Assembly (NCBI RefSeq): GCF_963678635.1
Contig: NC_087066.1
Coordinates: 8,523,954-8,587,953 of the forward strand
Direction of reading: 5' to 3'
Length of the DNA: 64,000 bases
Source: Symsagittifera roscoffensis
Taxonomy: Eukaryota; Xenacoelomorpha; Acoela; Convolutidae
Shown: one piece after another, positions 47,801 to 51,585 of the stretch
Numbering within the stretch: position 1 is the first letter of the stretch
How the letters are laid out: each line of letters opens with the position of its first letter
Made by a program: the position numbers and the translations under genes
Notes under the pieces: generated by a model
Database searches by the model: none
What the model saw: the letters and a program-made list of their open reading frames with translations, nothing else
Told to the model about the DNA's origin: nothing

Positions 47801-50800
47801 CGGATTTTTTACTTGGTTTCCTTTTGCAATGTTGATATCGAGAGTACTTTTCAAAGCAGGTGCTGGATTCACCTCCTCGGCTCCGCAACTGCAATCAAAA
47901 GCCAACTGGCATTTACTCAAGGTGGACACCGTATCCAAAAAATTGCTAGCACAGACGGCACTAATAAAAAGAATGACTGGTACTGATAATTTCCGAAAAA
48001 AAAGAAGTTTCACTTTTTGACAACTGAAGCCACTTAAAAAAGAAAAGTAAGCATTTCGAAAAGAATGTTCTCAAACTGTTTCCAAAAACAATTTCTAAAA
48101 AGGATTTGAATCGTTTTTTTCTTTGAGGCTCTACTCATATTACCTGACGAAAAACTCACTGATTGAAACTGCTTCCATTTTTAACACAGAAGCGAAGCTT
48201 TGCTTCACAAACACTAGCGAGAATACCACAAAAAGCAGCTATTAAGTGCAATAAAAATTAGAAATATGCCTCGAATTAGTAAAAAAAAATCAAGCAGAGA
48301 ACAGATGCTATGCAATTTCCAATGCTACAGTGAAATTTCCAAATAAGTGATCACTTTTAATGATAACTATTATTTGTGAGTTAGGTTAGAAAAAAGAAGG
48401 TTCGTAATAAACACTAAACAGATCACAAGTGTAATAATTTATTGAATAAGTGCACGAACATCTTTTCCGCACTGATATTATTTTGCTGGCACTGACCAAC
48501 CACGCTTCGCACTGATGGCACTGACCGCCCTATTAGCGTGGCCATACTGTTATTGATACAGTTCTGATTCAAATTTACAACGCTCTGATTCAAATTATCT
48601 TCAAACGCGTTCTTCCCAAATCGGGACAACTTTGAACAAAAGTAATCAACACAAAAAAAAATACTGGAAAGTTCACCAAATTGCATTAGAACAAAACACA
48701 GATTGCGAAAATAAACAGGACCGTTGAGCAATCTCGTATTATAATACAAAACTATGCTTGTGTAAGTATGTTTTAAATGAAAAAAATACTTAGTAAAAAA
48801 CGGTTCATTCCGGCTATCAGACAGCAAAATTTAAGTTCATACAAACTGCTAGGCAAATTACCATTTCAGACTAGGAGCGTACTTAAGCTGAAAGTAACAA
48901 AATACTTATTTTAGATTTTGTTGTACTGATGCGGGATGAAATAGATAATTTCAAAAAATGTGAAGATAATAAGAGTGAAAGTTTTTGAAAATTTCGAAAC
49001 TTCCTCAAGAAAAGAACATTTTTCGTACAAATTTTAAGGCGTAGCGCTCATGCACAGAGGCTTCCCACAACCTGCACAGAGGCTCCCCACAAGTCAAAAG
49101 AATTCAAACAATTAACACGAAATCAGAACCATGACTTTTCTGAGGACCATACCTTTTTTTGTTAGAAAATTTGGACGCCGGTTTTTAATCTGGGGAGCTT
49201 CTTTTAAACCTTTCTTTTGATTGAAACCAAAATCTCAAATTTGACTTTTCTGAGGGCCATAACTTTTTGTGCAAACATTTTTGGGTGTAGCCGCTTATGC
49301 AGGGATCCTCCCACAACCCGCCCTTTCGTTTGAAATTAAAATCTCAAATTTGGGAGCAGAGTTTTTGCAATAATCAAAAAATCCAAAAACTTTGGTCAAC
49401 TATTCACAACACAGAGTTTTCGAACCCTGTAGATCATTGGGTAAGGTAAAAAGAGACTAGGGGATAAGACAAACACACAGGCAGATTTTCCATTGATACC
49501 ATTTTTTAAAATTCGTTCAAGTAGTTTTTGAGAAAAACTATTTTTTTATGAAAAAGTGAAAAAATTTTCCAAAGCGTCTTAAAAACAAAAAAGAACAAAA
49601 ATAAAAACGCGCTCACATACATTTTTATAAGTCCTGTTTTTTATCAAACTTGAACTTTGTCGCGCTACTTAAGAAGCTGCTTTTGATAAGTTTTATTCTT
49701 TACTTGGTCAGTTAGTTTTTGCGTAAATCTTTATGAAACAAACCAAGCCAAAACACCTTTTCGGGCGAAACTAAAACCGCACATTTCATCGTCGGCAGCC
49801 AACGTTTCACAAGTTTCATACACAGCCGAAGTTGCACTTCGCATACACAAGCAAAAACATGACCGATAACGCTACTGGTAAAAACTGAATGGCTAAAACT
49901 TTGAGTCTACAAATTTTCATAAATGACGCACGCCAATTATGAGTCAACATAATTGCTAAGAGACGCAAGCCAATTATTAAGCATTAGCAGTACCAGTCAT
50001 TTTGAAAAAAAAACTTACCAACTAACACGCCTCAATTTATAGAGCGGACGCATTTTAACTAGTATTTCATTAAAAACATCCGACCCTGCCAAGGTTCGAA
50101 CACTCTCATTTTGCTGCTGTTCTCCTTCCCTACCTCTACGCTACAAATAAGTGATGACTTGAAACTAAAAAGCTATTTGTAAAGTAATATTCTGTTTTAA
50201 TATCCTTAGCATTGGCTGTACTGAATAGCTGGATCAAAATGAACACATTTTGTCGCAACAATTGCATCGCAACAATATTTGCGACTTAGGTTGGAAAAAA
50301 AGGAAGTTCATACTATAACACAAGCTATGCTTGTGTAAACATTTAAACCAAAAAAAAAACAATCAACCTAAGCCACTGTATTGTTTGTTTGGTCGAGTAA
50401 GGCGCTCCAGTAAACAATATTGCCAATAAATTTTACAAAAAGTTTGAAAATGCTAAATTATTTATAAAAAATTGACTTGATTCGGAAAAAATGTCTATTT
50501 GAGCTACTTTTTCAGACAAATACCTTGTCTGAAGCCTTGACAATTACATGAAAAATTTGGTTTAAATAGTTTCAATTTCGCCTGAACTTTTACAACTGAG
50601 AATAGGTGTGGCAATCAGCACCAAAATAATCGAAACTTGATATTCAATTCCTTTAAATTTCAATTTTCAATTTTAATTCTAACTCGCAATGCGATGCTTT
50701 AGATGCTATTGATTTGGATTGTTTTAAATAACGAAAAAACCTGCTTTTGATGAGACCTCTAAACGTGCATGCATTGCTGACAGTATCCAGATTATGCAGA

Positions 50801-51585
50801 CTAAAAAATCAGTACCTTGATGAGTGGTGTGGCCCCGTGTGAGTCGACAGCATTAATGTTGAAGTTCTTCTGCATCAGCAACTGCATGATGGCCTGGTTG
50901 CCTTTAACTGCCGCCAAGTGCAGAGGGGATCTAATCAAACCATTCTAACATGAGTAAAAGCTGTATCTAATATTATTCAAATTTATGCTATGTTTTTTGT
51001 CTGAAAACATCGTTCTTTTACTTCACTGACAGTTTCGAAAAAAGCTGCACTAATGCTTATAAGTCTTTACTTATAAGTCCATATTTTCCCATCTAAGAGA
51101 TAACAACGCATCATTTTCTCAAACAAATAACCACAGGAAAATAATGCAAAGTTGGATTTTATCGCTATTCATCTATAAGTCAAATGTCATCAGAACTTCC
51201 TAAACTCTCCTGAACAATATACTATTTTAATTTATATACTTAGGTTTACAATTATTGCCGTGTACCTTTTCTCGTTGTCTCTCGCATCTGGTTTCGTTTT
51301 ATTCTTAGCCAGAGAGTTCCTCACTTTCACAAAATCATCCGACCAGACGGCCTTGAAGATATCCTTCAAATTCTTCTCTTTAATCGAAGGGTATGCATAG
51401 TGATTCACATTCAGCGAATCAGAAGAGGCACGAAGGCTGTTCCGATTAAGACTCGGTCCCCCACTCGCACTCAATAATTCTTGTGACTTTGTTTTGCTAT
51501 CTGAGGACGAGGAGGCAATGTCCGGGGTACTCACCGCAGCCGAGACAGGAGGCGTGGATTTTTTACTCTTTCCAAAAAATTTCAT
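8776..51585 (-). CDS. ANKRD26-like ankyrin/acidic/coiled-coil scaffold protein, 25 exons, 3' end beyond window
   Basis: Twenty-five exons (listed singly) join in phase with no stop for 4631 nt, at least 1543 residues. Order: Ser-rich N terminus with MKFFGKSKKS; ankyrin repeats (about 107-281, SPLHLAA, GNTALHIA, TPLILAA); a long acidic linker (281-1443) with recurring motifs where an aromatic sits in an Asp/Glu/Ser run (ARWFGSDSESE, DSHWGDTDTE, SMDWDSDVSESED, SIWDDDEEDE); then Lys/Arg/Gln/Glu-rich coiled coil (1443 on). In ANKRD26 and its relatives, N-terminal ankyrins precede acidic sequence and long coiled coils, and ANKRD26 acts at centriole distal appendages; that role here is inference. 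The start at 51585 is the first Met after a good acceptor (TTTTTTTTCCAG), so a 5' UTR intron is likely. Two exons at the 3' end come from the tandem duplication. The last visible exon ends in phase 2, so the gene continues left, or its next exon was missed. Confidence 0.75.
9143..9712 (-). mobile_element. SINE-like element B, copy 1
   Basis: It opens with ACAGAGGCGAAGCTGCGCTTCGC (hairpin-forming) and ends with CTTCGCAAGTGTAAA. Inside, near 9285-9315, the - strand reads like a Leu/Ser-type tRNA 5' half (CGTGGCTGAATGGCTAGTGC) followed upstream by a degraded B box. About 80 bp present in copy 2 near 15840 are missing here. Confidence 0.55.
9716..10120. mobile_element. MITE-A copy, 3' truncated
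   Basis: It starts ACATAGCCAACTGACAGAGG with GTCAATGAACGCA and carries the family's inner blocks, but stops at TTTTCCTGAAAACT without the right terminal repeat. It abuts SINE-like element B. Confidence 0.6.
10831..14459 (+). CDS. Two-domain HYD1-like ADP-ribosyltransferase protein, copy 2
   Basis: The exons mirror copy 1: 10831-10833 (ATG only), 11144-11256, 13061-13337, 13867-13980 and 14196-14459, again 256 residues. Domain layout is the same: a first half lacking the His and a second half with HYT at 141-143 and GVCITD at 171-176. The exon 2 donor reads GCAAGT instead of GTAAGT, a tolerated GC-AG type. Six residues differ from copy 1, all in exon 5 between 178 and 201 (for example Asn178 to Asp, Asn184 to Arg, Ser193 to Tyr), while the other exons encode the same residues. 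The gene lies antisense inside the intron between exons 24 and 25 of the ANKRD26-like gene. Its upstream flank is the end of duplication copy 1, not the palindrome that precedes copy 1, so regulation may differ. Confidence 0.65.
11257..11262 (+). other. GC-type splice donor of ART copy 2 exon 2
   Basis: The donor is GCAAGT where copy 1 (4846-4851) has GTAAGT, one T-to-C change. GC-AG introns with this strong AAGT context are spliced by the normal spliceosome, usually less efficiently. Confidence 0.7.
11273..11725. mobile_element. MITE-F copy in ART copy 2 intron 2
   Basis: This is the duplicate of the element at 4862-5314, with the same inverted ends and position just after the exon 2 donor. 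Confidence 0.65.
11783..12042 (-). mobile_element. TIR-bounded tRNA-like element, duplicate
   Basis: This is the duplicate of 5373-5632 with both 21-bp ends intact. One substitution (GCACGGGC to GCGCGGGC) lies beside the tRNA-like part. Confidence 0.5.
12460..12928. mobile_element. MITE-A copy in ART copy 2 intron 2
   Basis: Duplicate of the element at 6050-6518, with the same ends and interior. Confidence 0.65.
13427..13585. mobile_element. MITE-E copy in ART copy 2 intron 3
   Basis: Duplicate of 7017-7175, with GATCTCTTTAACT and AAAAAGAGATC ends. Confidence 0.5.
14591..14637 (+). other. G-run cluster downstream of ART copy 2
   Basis: It is the copy 2 counterpart of 8187-8225, lengthened by an extra ATTGGGGGG-type unit, so the tract is length-variable between duplicates. 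Confidence 0.4.
15192..15272 (-). CDS. ANKRD26-like gene exon 24 (coiled coil, duplication copy 2)
   Basis: This 81-nt exon encodes the same 27 residues as exon 25. Exon 23 ends in CT and this exon opens with G, completing Leu, then Lys-Val-Gln. It ends in CA, which exon 25's leading G completes to Gln. Splice sites are TTTCAG and GTGAGT. Confidence 0.75.
15558..16207 (-). mobile_element. SINE-like element B, copy 2 (more complete)
   Basis: It has the same ends as 9143-9712 but keeps about 80 bp near 15840 (TTGCAACTCATAAAGCCACA) that other family members share, so it is closer to the ancestral form. The - strand tRNA-like part lies near 15700-15735. Confidence 0.55.
16211..16622. mobile_element. 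MITE-A copy, 3' truncated, duplicate
   Basis: Duplicate of 9716-10120, with the same truncated right end. Confidence 0.6.
17363..17504 (-). CDS. ANKRD26-like gene exon 23 (start of coiled coil)
   Basis: The exon encodes VTSSSGLVGLKNQFRQQRRD, then EREQMERKDSERRAHTFQQQ and a Gln/Leu end, a highly charged helix typical of a coiled coil. The acceptor is TTTTAG and the donor GTGAGT. Phase 1 in matches exon 22 and phase 2 out matches exon 24. It lies just outside the tandem duplication. Confidence 0.75.
17836..18162 (-). mobile_element. SINE-like element B
   Basis: It runs from TTACACGCAGAGGCGAAGC to GATCGCAAGTGTAAA. The - strand around 17940-18015 reads GTGGCTGAGTGGTTAGTGAG, then a B-box-like GGTCGCAGGTTGGAATCTC, a convincing tRNA-like core. 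Confidence 0.65.
18352..18562. mobile_element. MITE-A remnant, internally deleted
   Basis: It starts AACATCCAACAGACAGTTGG and ends ACGTTCATCGAGACTCTTAA, with about half of the usual interior missing. Confidence 0.5.
18563..19507. other. Intron 22 of the ANKRD26-like gene, part
   Basis: I see AT-rich sequence with a weak partial MITE-A interior near 18740-18830 and no coding exon or RNA gene. Confidence 0.5.
19508..19815 (-). CDS. ANKRD26-like gene exon 22 (acidic linker)
   Basis: It encodes about 103 residues including ESSLSEESATNALPNG, MTSEEEDDDAMDGEEEADV and an end at FSPRLLDLKK. The SPR-plus-Leu motif recurs in exons 8, 13 and 14. The acceptor is ATGCAG and the donor GTGAGT; phase 2 in, 1 out. 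Confidence 0.75.
19816..20708. other. Intron 21 of the ANKRD26-like gene, part
   Basis: No exon, RNA gene or clear repeat is visible in this AT-rich stretch. Confidence 0.5.
20709..21016 (-). mobile_element. SINE-like element B
   Basis: It opens ACTCAGAGGCGAAGCTTCACTTCGC and closes CGCTGATCGCAGTTTAAAC. The tRNA-like segment near 20820-20890 is degraded. Confidence 0.55.
21017..21572. other. Intron 21, non-coding stretch
   Basis: It contains a G/C-run block near 21460-21545 (GGATGTTAACTTGGTCCC) related to the MITE-E ends, and nothing else recognisable. Confidence 0.4.
21573..22625. repeat. Satellite array, 189-bp unit, about 5.5 copies
   Basis: The anchor TTTTGAGCGAGATTTGG recurs at about 21642, 21831, 22015, 22204 and 22393, with a diverged sixth unit near 22580: a 189-bp period with one 184-bp unit. 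Copies are nearly identical. Since 189 is divisible by three, long open frames (63-residue repeats such as WNVFNGVIIQPYWMFTQPTQ) appear on the + strand, and they break at the 184-bp unit. I read them as a by-product and not a gene. Confidence 0.95.
22794..23766. mobile_element. MITE-A copy split by a SINE-like element B
   Basis: The left half (22794-22985) starts ACATAGCTAACAGACAGTTGG and the right half (about 23570-23766) ends CTACGTTCATTGACTATTTT. Between them lies element B, so insertion order is A first, then B. Confidence 0.55.
22986..23575 (-). mobile_element. SINE-like element B nested in MITE-A
   Basis: It carries the family's GCGAGAGCACGACCAAAAAGC start, the tRNA-like block (CACTAACCATTCAGCCACGG) near 23130, and the TTGGTTGGAAAAAAAGA end block. 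The terminal GAGGCGAAG hairpin is lost. Confidence 0.5.
23901..24106 (-). CDS. ANKRD26-like gene exon 21 (Gly/Ser-rich linker)
   Basis: It encodes IEVGFRAGMANSLVVGKEDS and continues through a Gly-rich stretch (DVDGGAGGGS) to STPFPSK. The acceptor is CTTCAG and the donor GTGAGT; phase 0 in, 2 out, matching both neighbours. Confidence 0.65.
24251..24427 (-). CDS. ANKRD26-like gene exon 20 (acidic linker)
   Basis: Fifty-nine codons begin DKPEDKSNNVLQEVLEDSLV, include NVDWAENNENKLEAG and end KKESESEDE. It has another acidic-aromatic motif (VDWAE). The donor is GTGAGT, phase 0 at both ends. Confidence 0.75.
24671..24984 (-). CDS. ANKRD26-like gene exon 19 (acidic linker)
   Basis: It encodes ASDNENNPDKAKQETKPEYL onward through two similar segments, LNLDVIGTK and VSLDVMGRD, and the motif SIWDDDEEDEVDRTETISSW. 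The acceptor is TTCGCAG and the donor GTATCT; phase 1 in, 0 out. The LNLDVIG/VSLDVMG pair suggests a small internal repeat. Confidence 0.75.
25353..25511 (-). CDS. ANKRD26-like gene exon 18 (acidic linker)
   Basis: It begins IMRPPSASPFDSEEEEEDND and ends DNSRVST. The acceptor is GTTTAG and the donor GTGATT. Phase 1 in requires the GTAAGG donor for exon 17, which fits. Confidence 0.75.
25512..26404. other. Intron 17 of the ANKRD26-like gene
   Basis: It is AT-rich, with no exon, RNA gene or recognised transposon. A short block near 25740 (GCGCATTCGGTCCTTCG) also occurs near 8556 and 14972 in the duplicated unit. Confidence 0.5.
26405..26614 (-). CDS. ANKRD26-like gene exon 17 (acidic linker)
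   Basis: It encodes VDAYKVSATLTAEEATPVSA, then EQEEEDADSMDWDSDVSESE and ends QNSPSE. SMDWDSD is a clear acidic-Trp motif. Two donors are possible; GTAAGG keeps the frame into exon 18 and I chose it over GTAATA. Confidence 0.75.
26615..27770. other. Intron 16 of the ANKRD26-like gene
   Basis: No exon or RNA gene is seen, and no clear member of the repeat families. A block near 27370-27410 (GTGCAAGTAGCACAGAATGC) also occurs near 6581 and 46494, so it is a low-copy dispersed repeat. Confidence 0.45.
27771..27868 (-). CDS. ANKRD26-like gene exon 16 (acidic linker)
   Basis: Thirty-two codons encode NSTEQLLHNDDDRLFEVEDV then KEIEKGEKISTN. The acceptor is ATTTCAG and the donor GTAACT; phase 2 in, 1 out. 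The motif DDDRLFEVED repeats the acidic-aromatic theme. Confidence 0.75.
27930..30830. repeat. Diverged satellite, about 87-bp unit, about 30 copies
   Basis: A block like CAAGCTATGAAACTTTGAAA, then TTTCAAGTTATTTCATAGAC and CGAATCGGTTCGCGAAAA recurs about every 85-90 bp (for example 28370, 28459, 28546, 28632). Units are heavily diverged. The array is interrupted at 28740-29070 by a segment that recurs just after the array at 30805-31110. It lies in the intron between exons 15 and 16. Confidence 0.85.
28740..29070. repeat. Array-linked repeat, copy 1
   Basis: It shares with 30805-31110 the ordered blocks 'gatggttgtttttttagt', 'cgcaaaattttggacaaaaag', 'gtttagcctcgaacttcaatcgagttcatc' and 'aaccattgcgcttta'. 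It divides the 87-bp satellite into two blocks. Confidence 0.6.
30805..31110. repeat. Array-linked repeat, copy 2
   Basis: It is the diverged second copy of 28740-29070, in the same orientation at the end of the satellite, so satellite plus link looks like a composite duplicated unit. Confidence 0.6.
31431..31850. mobile_element. MITE-A copy
   Basis: It starts AGCCAACAGACAGTTCGAAA with GAGTCAGTGAACGCA and ends GACTTCGTTCATGACTCTAA; the inverted ends are visible. Confidence 0.6.
32248..32590. mobile_element. MITE-A copy, left part degraded
   Basis: It holds GATAGTGGAGTTTGCCTTGC and ends CTACGTTCATCGAATCATAA, directly beside exon 15. The intronic transposon nearly touches the splice donor. 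Confidence 0.55.
32600..32780 (-). CDS. ANKRD26-like gene exon 15 (acidic linker)
   Basis: It begins DYDESEDFSFGTDKNSASQQ and later has STYFDSSEDETAAQDELEKQ, ending RQREKE. The acceptor is GATTGCAG and the donor GTAAGA; phase 1 in, 2 out. The Glu/Lys/Arg end has helical character. Confidence 0.75.
32872..33150 (-). mobile_element. Two SINE-like fragments (element B then element C)
   Basis: 32872 opens with ACAGAGGCGAAGCTGCATTTCGC and has a weak tRNA-like segment near 32950-33010. 33028 opens a second element with ACACAGAGGCGAAGTTGCACTTCGC, which matches the starts of the elements at 39285 and 49818. Confidence 0.5.
33151..34602. other. Intron 14 of the ANKRD26-like gene
   Basis: AT-rich. 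A fragment near 33295-33440 resembles the junction of MITE-A and SINE-like B. The rest shows no exon, RNA gene or clear repeat. Confidence 0.45.
34603..34940 (-). CDS. ANKRD26-like gene exon 14 (linker)
   Basis: About 113 residues begin CSLSSQEDQLSPRAKPVLKP, include NKEERLKERMKLQ and end NKAAGKAKK, a mix of SPR motif, basic helix and basic tail. The acceptor is AAACAG and the donor GTATTG; phase 2 in, 1 out. Confidence 0.75.
34941..35507. other. Intron 13 of the ANKRD26-like gene
   Basis: I see no exon, RNA gene or named repeat. Confidence 0.5.
35508..36234 (-). CDS. ANKRD26-like gene exon 13 (largest exon, Asn/Asp-rich linker)
   Basis: This 727-nt exon encodes about 242 residues. An Asn/Val/Ser-rich part (NVNNVKSDVRNVSKDGED) has loose repeats, followed by LDLDFDCSFSDDDDIFSDVQ, FDELNFDLTESGSENEADEN and an end near TSPRQLPPLASDQ. 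The acceptor is TTTCAG and the donor GTGCGG; phase 1 in, 2 out. Composition suggests intrinsic disorder with short acidic-Phe motifs. Confidence 0.8.
36411..36446 (-). CDS. ANKRD26-like gene exon 12 (36-nt microexon)
   Basis: It encodes DVKIVANGKAHL plus a split codon. The acceptor is GTTTTAG and the donor GTTAGT. Phase 1 in and 1 out fits exons 11 and 13, and skipping it would also keep the frame. Confidence 0.6.
36483..36545. mobile_element. SINE-like element B/C start fragment
   Basis: It carries only the terminal hairpin block AACACAGAGGCGAAGTCGAGCTTCGC and a few following bases. Confidence 0.4.
36788..37940. repeat. Diverged tandem repeat array
   Basis: Blocks such as GCCGCTTAAGCAG or AGCCGCTAATGCAGGGAGCTT, then CCACAACCCG, GAACCCAAAAAATCAGATTTG and GTTTTCGAGAAAA recur in the same order at irregular 120-175 bp spacing. 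Related units occur at 48930-49450. It is non-coding. Confidence 0.6.
38292..38368 (-). repeat. tRNA-derived SINE core
   Basis: On the - strand an A-box-like TTAGCCTAGAGGTAAC is followed after about 40 bases by GGGGTTCGAATCTGACC, a good B box. The cloverleaf is imperfect, so I call it a SINE head and not a functional tRNA gene. Confidence 0.6.
38560..38886. mobile_element. MITE-D copy
   Basis: It shares with 44836-45210 the ordered blocks 'gaccaaaaaatgagttttttttggcgcgcg', 'ggagccaaagacgcctttggaaaat' and a C-rich end, closing CATGCTACTG. Confidence 0.55.
39285..39815 (-). mobile_element. SINE-like element C with inverted-repeat ends, copy 1
   Basis: It starts TTTACACAGAGGCGAAGTTGC and ends ACAAGCTATGCTTGTGTAAA, so the outer TTTACACA is inverted. 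On the - strand 39555-39629 reads as tRNA: GTAGCCTAGAGGTAGGGA then GGGTTCGACCCCTGGC. A second copy lies at 49818-50341. Confidence 0.65.
39827..40075. mobile_element. MITE-A remnant
   Basis: It begins ACATAGCTAACAAACACAGTTGG and contains CGATAGTGGAGTTTGCCTTTC. The right end is lost. It directly follows element C. Confidence 0.5.
40495..40590 (-). CDS. ANKRD26-like gene exon 11 (acidic linker)
   Basis: It encodes DSHWGDTDTELKSHADKEGE and ends NPKSTHTHSS. DSHWGDTD is a further acidic-Trp motif. The acceptor is TTGTCAG and the donor GTGAGC; phase 1 in, 1 out. Confidence 0.75.
40759..41075. mobile_element. MITE-A copy in intron 10
   Basis: It starts CATAGCCAACAGGCAGTTGG and reaches CATCACGACCTAATTTC. 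The right end is degraded about 75 bp from exon 10. Confidence 0.5.
41150..41239 (-). CDS. ANKRD26-like gene exon 10
   Basis: Read in the phase set by exon 9 it encodes GEASKPNRIGSFGSLANNVI then GRTISEIDD. The acceptor is TTTTAG and the donor GTCAGT; phase 1 in, 1 out. Another frame is also open but does not join exon 9 or 11. Confidence 0.7.
41345..41393 (-). CDS. ANKRD26-like gene exon 9 (49 nt)
   Basis: It encodes VLTNYVENGDTTDGKT plus a split Gly codon. The acceptor is GGCTTAG and the donor GTAAGT; phase 0 in, 1 out. Confidence 0.7.
41453..41566 (-). mobile_element. SINE-like element B, internally deleted
   Basis: It keeps both ends (CACACAGAAGCAAAGCTGC and GCAAGTGTAAAC) in only 114 bp, with a B-box-like CAAACCCGGACCTCTAG inside. 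Confidence 0.45.
41564..42008. mobile_element. MITE-A copy
   Basis: It starts AAACATAGCGAACTAACAGTTGG and ends CACTACGTTCATTACTCTTAA, with the family's GTAATTAACGC inverse near the left end. Confidence 0.65.
42193..42815 (-). mobile_element. SINE-like element B inserted in a MITE-A fragment
   Basis: The left flank (42125-42192) and right flank (from about 42820) are MITE-A sequence. Inside, the - strand at about 42285-42360 reads CGTGGCTGAAAGGCTGGTGA with a downstream B-box-like GATCGAATCC. Confidence 0.55.
43036..43492. mobile_element. MITE-A copy, well preserved
   Basis: It runs from AGCCTACAGACAGTTGGAAG with GAGTCGATGAACGCA to CTACGTTCATCGACTCTAAA. The inverted pair GAGTCGATGAACG / CGTTCATCGACTC is exact here, the best evidence for the family's terminal repeats. 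Confidence 0.75.
43917..44120 (-). CDS. ANKRD26-like gene exon 8 (acidic linker)
   Basis: Sixty-eight codons begin DDSEGINISKSANNKVTSES, include PQLSPRQLSDGFGSFDDDDS and end KREKSKP. The donor is a perfect GTAAGT; the frame runs on past it but nothing supports that read-through. The acceptor is TCTTTAG, phase 0 at both ends. Confidence 0.75.
44201..44256 (-). CDS. ANKRD26-like gene exon 7 with a GC-type donor
   Basis: It encodes NDDEDADARWFGSDSESE after a split Gly. The acceptor is TTTTCAG. The only donor that keeps frame into exon 8 is GAG|GCGAGT, a GC-AG intron; the nearby GTAATA would shift the frame. Confidence 0.7.
44458..44693 (-). CDS. ANKRD26-like gene exon 6 (end of ankyrin block, acidic start)
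   Basis: It begins AQMNGYKDIHKYLKGKENEM, the last ankyrin helix, then turns into Glu/Gln/Lys-rich sequence (ENEEERQQEEGKDTEVDEE) and ends DTQNN. The acceptor is TTGACAG and the donor GTACAT; phase 2 in, 1 out. Confidence 0.8.
44836..45210. mobile_element. MITE-D copy with GCGGAT ends
   Basis: The left end GGCGCGGATCTAG and right end AAATCCGCTACTG are inverted around GCGGAT. The core includes GGCGCCAAAGGCGCC and a poly-C tract (45180-45197). It resembles hAT-type non-autonomous elements by its ends, an uncertain assignment. Confidence 0.55.
45545..45661 (-). CDS. ANKRD26-like gene exon 5 (ankyrin repeat)
   Basis: It encodes TPLILAAEQGYGEVVSALVE then GGHAEVLLKDADGWTACD, a classic ankyrin repeat (TPLxxAAxxG). 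The acceptor is GTTAG and the donor GTAGTA; phase 2 in, 2 out. Confidence 0.9.
45662..46335. other. Intron 4 of the ANKRD26-like gene
   Basis: AT-rich, no exon or named repeat. Confidence 0.5.
46336..46442 (-). CDS. ANKRD26-like gene exon 4 (ankyrin repeat)
   Basis: It encodes DGNTALHIACENNYLSICSV then LLAQRADANVQNRNL, a full ankyrin repeat. The acceptor is TTTCAG and the donor GTGAGT; phase 0 in, 2 out. Confidence 0.9.
46443..47069. other. Intron 3 of the ANKRD26-like gene
   Basis: It holds a TTTC microsatellite near 46678-46696 and a poly-G run near 47010. There is no exon. Confidence 0.5.
47070..47252 (-). CDS. ANKRD26-like gene exon 3 (ankyrin repeats)
   Basis: Sixty-one codons begin AVQNKHEMMVQMLFSAKPAP and continue DGLGAIHYAVRLNWSQGLKH to NPNLPDN. 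The acceptor is TGTGTAG and the donor GTATGC, phase 0 at both ends. Confidence 0.9.
47319..47780. mobile_element. MITE-A copy in intron 2
   Basis: It runs from AACATAGCCAACAGACAGTTAG to TCACGTTCATCGACTCTTTA, with a small internal duplication of GAACGTTAGAAAG at the left. Confidence 0.6.
47811..48013 (-). CDS. Candidate small secreted peptide exon (uncertain)
   Basis: A - strand frame begins MKLLFFRKLSVPVILFISAV, a convincing signal peptide with likely cleavage after VCA, then SNFLDTVSTLSKCQLAFDCS and CGAEEVNPAP. A possible donor (CAA|GTAAAA) lies at about 47811. No partner exon was found; the frame otherwise runs into a MITE-A. It lies in intron 2 of the ANKRD26-like gene on the same strand. 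It could be a real first exon or chance. Confidence 0.25.
48184..48433 (-). mobile_element. SINE-like element B, internally deleted
   Basis: It opens AACACAGAAGCGAAGCTTTGC and ends GATCACAAGTGTAA. The tRNA-like middle has been deleted. Confidence 0.5.
48930..49450. repeat. Diverged tandem repeat, related to 36788-37940
   Basis: It contains GTAGCCGCTTATGCAGGGATC, CCCACAACCCGCCC and CTGAGGGCCATAACTTTTTG in the order seen in the array at 36788-37940, in about three units. Confidence 0.55.
49818..50341 (-). mobile_element. SINE-like element C, copy 2
   Basis: It matches 39285-39815 along its length, with the same ends and a - strand tRNA-like part at about 50083-50150 (GTAGCGTAGAGGTAGGGA, then a weakened B box). 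Confidence 0.65.
50816..50930 (-). CDS. ANKRD26-like gene exon 2 (first full ankyrin repeat)
   Basis: It encodes SPLHLAAVKGNQAIMQLLMQ then KNFNINAVDSHGATPLIK. The acceptor is GATTAG and the donor GTACTG; phase 2 in, 0 out. Confidence 0.9.
51266..51585 (-). CDS. ANKRD26-like gene exon 1 (start codon, Ser-rich N terminus)
   Basis: The exon starts MKFFGKSKKSTPPVSAAVST, passes through a Ser-rich stretch and reaches SIKEKNLKDIFKAVWSDDF, the capping helix pair before the ankyrins, ending DARDNEK plus a split Arg codon. The family also starts with a short basic MKxxFG-like segment. The donor is GTACAC. Confidence 0.85.

Noticed and set aside
48423-48827. 134-codon - strand frame
   Set aside because: Low-complexity composition, no domain, starts in AT-rich sequence and ends in a B element. 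No splice link to the signal-peptide frame at 48013 could be found.
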